Of a stretch of DNA of 64,000 nt, positions 61,800 to 64,000 are shown in pieces; position 1 is the stretch's first letter, and each line of letters begins with the position of its first letter. The stretch lies in assembly GCF_000379525.1 (NCBI RefSeq), contig NZ_KB902531.1:79616-143615 (forward strand), read 5' to 3'. This DNA is from Lamprocystis purpurea DSM 4197 (GTDB lineage: Bacteria; Pseudomonadota; Gammaproteobacteria; Chromatiales; Chromatiaceae). Made by a program: the position numbers and the translations under genes. The notes under the pieces are model-generated. The model was not told the DNA's origin and did not search any database. It saw nothing but the letters and a program-made list of their open reading frames with translations.

Positions 61800-63515
61800 T
61801 CAATACCCGTCTTCGCGATAATTGCAGTTCCCTAGTTCATCACAAGGACAATACTGCGTCGTGGTGTCGATCTGCGCATACGCATCCCCAACGGGAAAGC
61901 CGTTGTCATCGAGATAGCCATACTTCGGCGCGTTGAATCCGTAGGGGATGGGAGTCCCGTCGGGGTTTTGCGTCCCTGGCGGCGGCTGATAGTGCGCGAC
62001 ATACCCGATTTCCGGAACCATACCTCTTTTCTCGACGATGCGCTCCGGTGTGACTGAGATCACCATGAGATCCAAGGACCACGTGATTCGGGGAAGACGC
62101 GTACTTTGTCCTTTATTGTCGTTGCCCGGACCTTCCCCGCTCAAGGAAGAATCGGAAGAATCATTGCCTTGAACAACATCGACATGCTGACGAACACTCT
62201 TCATCGCGCAGGCGACAGTGTCGTCGGATGTCGGGAAATGGGTTGCTACTGTCAGTCGCGGCAATGGGTTGATTTGACTGAGGACGTATCCGAACGCACC
62301 CTGGGGGCTATGGGAGCTGTTCTGGACCATTTGCATCTGCTGGACAATTTGGCTGTTCTGGTCGGGCAGCTCATGAGCATTCATGTTCTTCATGGCCCAG
62401 ACTTGCGCCGCCGCCCCCATCTCATGGATGAAGACGTCGACACCATGACCGTTGTTGCAGGCCTGATCAACACTGACGGACTCGGGCTTGGTGTCGCCCG
62501 TGTAGATCATCGTCAGGGTTTCACCACTCGGTGTAAGCCATTCCAGCTTGTAGCCGATGGAGCCTTTACGGGCGTGGATCACCGGAAAGTAGGTGATCTT
62601 CACACCGGTCTCGTGGTTATGGTAGGCCACGTTATCATCCGGGTCATAGCCCACCACCTTCAGCTGGACGGGAATCATGGCATAGGCGTCGTCAACCGGA
62701 TCATCGTGGGCGGGGTTGCCGTCACCGACCGGGACCGGTTCGCACGGTAACCCCCAGCTTCTCTTGGTCGGAGGCTGATAGGAAGTGTAACTGGTGGTCT
62801 GGAAGCTGAAGCTCTCCGAATGCCACCGGCACGCCTCCCGCAGGTGCTTGCAGAATGCGTTGGTGCCGTCTTCGTAGAAAATTCCTGAGCCGGGCGGACT
62901 TTCAACTCCCGAAGGTCCGGGTCCCCAGACGAACAACGGTGACTTGCGATCGGCCGAAGGGCCAAAGCAATAAATGTGGGTCAAGTCGCTCATATGGTCA
63001 CCGTGCAGATGGGTGAGAAACACCTTGTCCATCCGCCCGAAGCCCACGTTCATGTTGGTGTAGTTGGTACAGACGCCGGAGCCACAGTCAAAAACGAACT
63101 GATCTTTCGGCAGTTGGGTGTCGCGGTTCCAACCGACCTCGACAAAGATGCTCATCATCTGCTGTGCGTGTCGCTGATTTGGAGGGATCGATGTCCCCAT
63201 GAAGGTAATCCGCATCTCATTTTCATGAAGCGGCTGGATCTGGGTGACAGTGGTAGGACTGAACGGATAGAACCGCGGCAATTGGTCGAAATAACGATAC
63301 CGGCGAGCTTTTAGCGGATTACCCCAGTAGCAAGACGGCTTATCCTCGCAGTCCGATTGATCGCAAACCGGGCAGGTATCGCCGCCCTGCATTTGGTCTG
63401 CAAACAATTTCAGTGCAGTCCCCCCGAGAACAAAGCTGCTCAAAGCCCATCCCGAGATCTTCAATGCGTCGCGTCTGGTCAACCCAACAGGGTCCGTGTG
63501 TTCTTGTTCGGTCAT
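61800..63515 (-). CDS. Tat-exported metallo-beta-lactamase-fold protein
   Basis: A 571-residue protein. The N-terminus carries a twin-arginine signal (TRRDALKISGWALSSFVLGG, residues 13-32). A Cys-rich segment follows (CPVCDQSDCEDKPSC, 48-62) that may bind metal. The MBL core begins at about residue 101 (MRITFMGTSIPPNQRH), with the metal motif THLHGDHMSD (168-177) and later TGDTKPE and ATHFPT. The layout resembles RNase Z/arylsulfatase-like hydrolases, but with long insertions; substrate unknown. A Cys pair near the C-terminus (YCPCDELGNC) is also unusual. ATG 63515 has GAGGTGAG upstream. Tat export suggests cytoplasmic folding with metal before secretion. Confidence 0.8.
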   Translation of the reverse strand: MTEQEHTDPVGLTRRDALKISGWALSSFVLGGTALKLFADQMQGGDTCPVCDQSDCEDKPSCYWGNPLKARRYRYFDQLPRFYPFSPTTVTQIQPLHENEMRITFMGTSIPPNQRHAQQMMSIFVEVGWNRDTQLPKDQFVFDCGSGVCTNYTNMNVGFGRMDKVFLTHLHGDHMSDLTHIYCFGPSADRKSPLFVWGPGPSGVESPPGSGIFYEDGTNAFCKHLREACRWHSESFSFQTTSYTSYQPPTKRSWGLPCEPVPVGDGNPAHDDPVDDAYAMIPVQLKVVGYDPDDNVAYHNHETGVKITYFPVIHARKGSIGYKLEWLTPSGETLTMIYTGDTKPESVSVDQACNNGHGVDVFIHEMGAAAQVWAMKNMNAHELPDQNSQIVQQMQMVQNSSHSPQGAFGYVLSQINPLPRLTVATHFPTSDDTVACAMKSVRQHVDVVQGNDSSDSSLSGEGPGNDNKGQSTRLPRITWSLDLMVISVTPERIVEKRGMVPEIGYVAHYQPPPGTQNPDGTPIPYGFNAPKYGYLDDNGFPVGDAYAQIDTTTQYCPCDELGNCNYREDGY

Positions 63516-63809
63516 GAGTCTCACCTCATTTTCTCGATTACTGCCATGATTGCGTGAGGCCGGAGGCCGCGCGGCTATGGCGCACGGCCTGCCGGATGAG
63601 CTGCGCTCGGAACGGCGGTGGGTGCAGCCGGACGGCATCTTCCAGCATCAATCATGACTCCAGCACCTGCGGGGGGCCGGGGCCTGGGTCCAGCAATTCC
63701 AAATGGCTCAATATGGGTTCCGGACTGCTGAGTCTAGCTCGCTCTTCGGGTGGTCCAAGCGTACACTACACGTCAGGACTCAACCACGCTGACCGACAGT
63801 TTCCCGCCG

Positions 63810-64000
63810 ATGATCAACCTTCAAGACCTGCTGGACGACGCCAAGTGCTACGACACACTCCGTCAGTTGCGTTGGCCAGAGGGTGTTCTTTGCCCCCACT
63901 GCGAGGCGTCGCTGATCACGAAGCAGGGACATGATACGACCCAGCCAGCGCGGCAGAAATACCGCTGTGGGGCCTGCCTGCGCTATTTTGACGATCTGAC
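63810..64000 (+). mobile_element. IS1595-family transposase, N-terminal part (cut by window end)
   Basis: The frame from ATG 63810 reads MINLQDLLDDAKCYDTLRQL, then RWPEGVLCPHCEA, a spacer, YRCGACLRYFDDLT, and runs off the window. The CPHC...CGAC four-cysteine zinc ribbon at the N-terminus, followed by YFDDLT, identifies an ISXO2/IS1595-type DDE transposase. The catalytic domain lies beyond base 64000. The 294 bp between the MBL gene and this start show no gene; the left terminal inverted repeat could be there but I could not identify it. Confidence 0.8.

Overview
The window comes from the chromosome of a high-G+C gammaproteobacterium, most likely in or near the Chromatiales (purple sulfur bacteria). 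The basis is the dapF-DUF484-xerC gene order at the left end, a gamma/betaproteobacterial type rdgC, a PEP-CTERM prs regulatory block, and abundant palindromic repeats. The genus is an inference.

Layout. 1-1849: the dapF tail, a DUF484 gene and xerC. 2120-7468: a periplasmic binding/LysM protein, a zinc-ribbon/SUMF1 membrane protein and a 999-residue bacterial tubulin-like GTPase. 7455-10169: debris of a defence locus, comprising a split gene, a TOPRIM-like protein, an AAA ATPase and a 56-codon hsdM remnant. 10392-13904: a GT2/ArnT-like/PAP2 lipid-linked sugar operon. 14046-20892: a five-gene minus-strand operon of a membrane protein, a GTPase, a 965-residue GTPase-associated-type protein, a single-pass membrane protein and a vWA-like protein. 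20993-22920: rdgC and a nucleotide-sugar epimerase. 23601-31268: a PEP-CTERM/XrtA sugar transferase followed by prsK, prsR and prsT. 31292-36925: an FGGY kinase, a di-iron MBL/GGDEF protein, a glutamate synthase-like flavoprotein and a bacteriohemerythrin. 37295-53974: a continuous minus-strand defence island of radC, SNF2-type helicase, RAYT transposase, ATPase, DUF4276 fragment, DUF1156 methylase, DUF1016 nuclease, DUF499 ATPase, McrB and McrC. 54243-60855: a c-di-GMP/phosphorelay cassette. 61056-64000: small secreted protein, Tat-exported MBL protein, IS1595 transposase remnant and a second, window-truncated IS1595 transposase.

The most interesting content is the tubulin + vWA + GTPase + SUMF1/zinc-ribbon + binding-protein set. 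It matches the outline of a predicted multicomponent membrane-remodelling system and is split into two blocks by defence debris and a glycolipid operon. The second is a repeated architecture in which an AAA ATPase/TOPRIM-type module sits directly behind a truncated DNA-methylase start, with the same 4-base stop/start overlap, at two unrelated sites (9999-10169 and 49139-49231). The third is a RAYT transposase fitted between operon genes by ATGA overlaps on both sides, with its GC-rich repeat carried in frame in its own gene and in the neighbouring helicase gene.

Several items are easy to miss: the dapF tail, the hsdM remnant, the DUF1156 remnant, the extension of the DUF1156 methylase to an ACG start at 47709, and the two IS1595 sequences. 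No tRNA, rRNA or CRISPR array was recognised.
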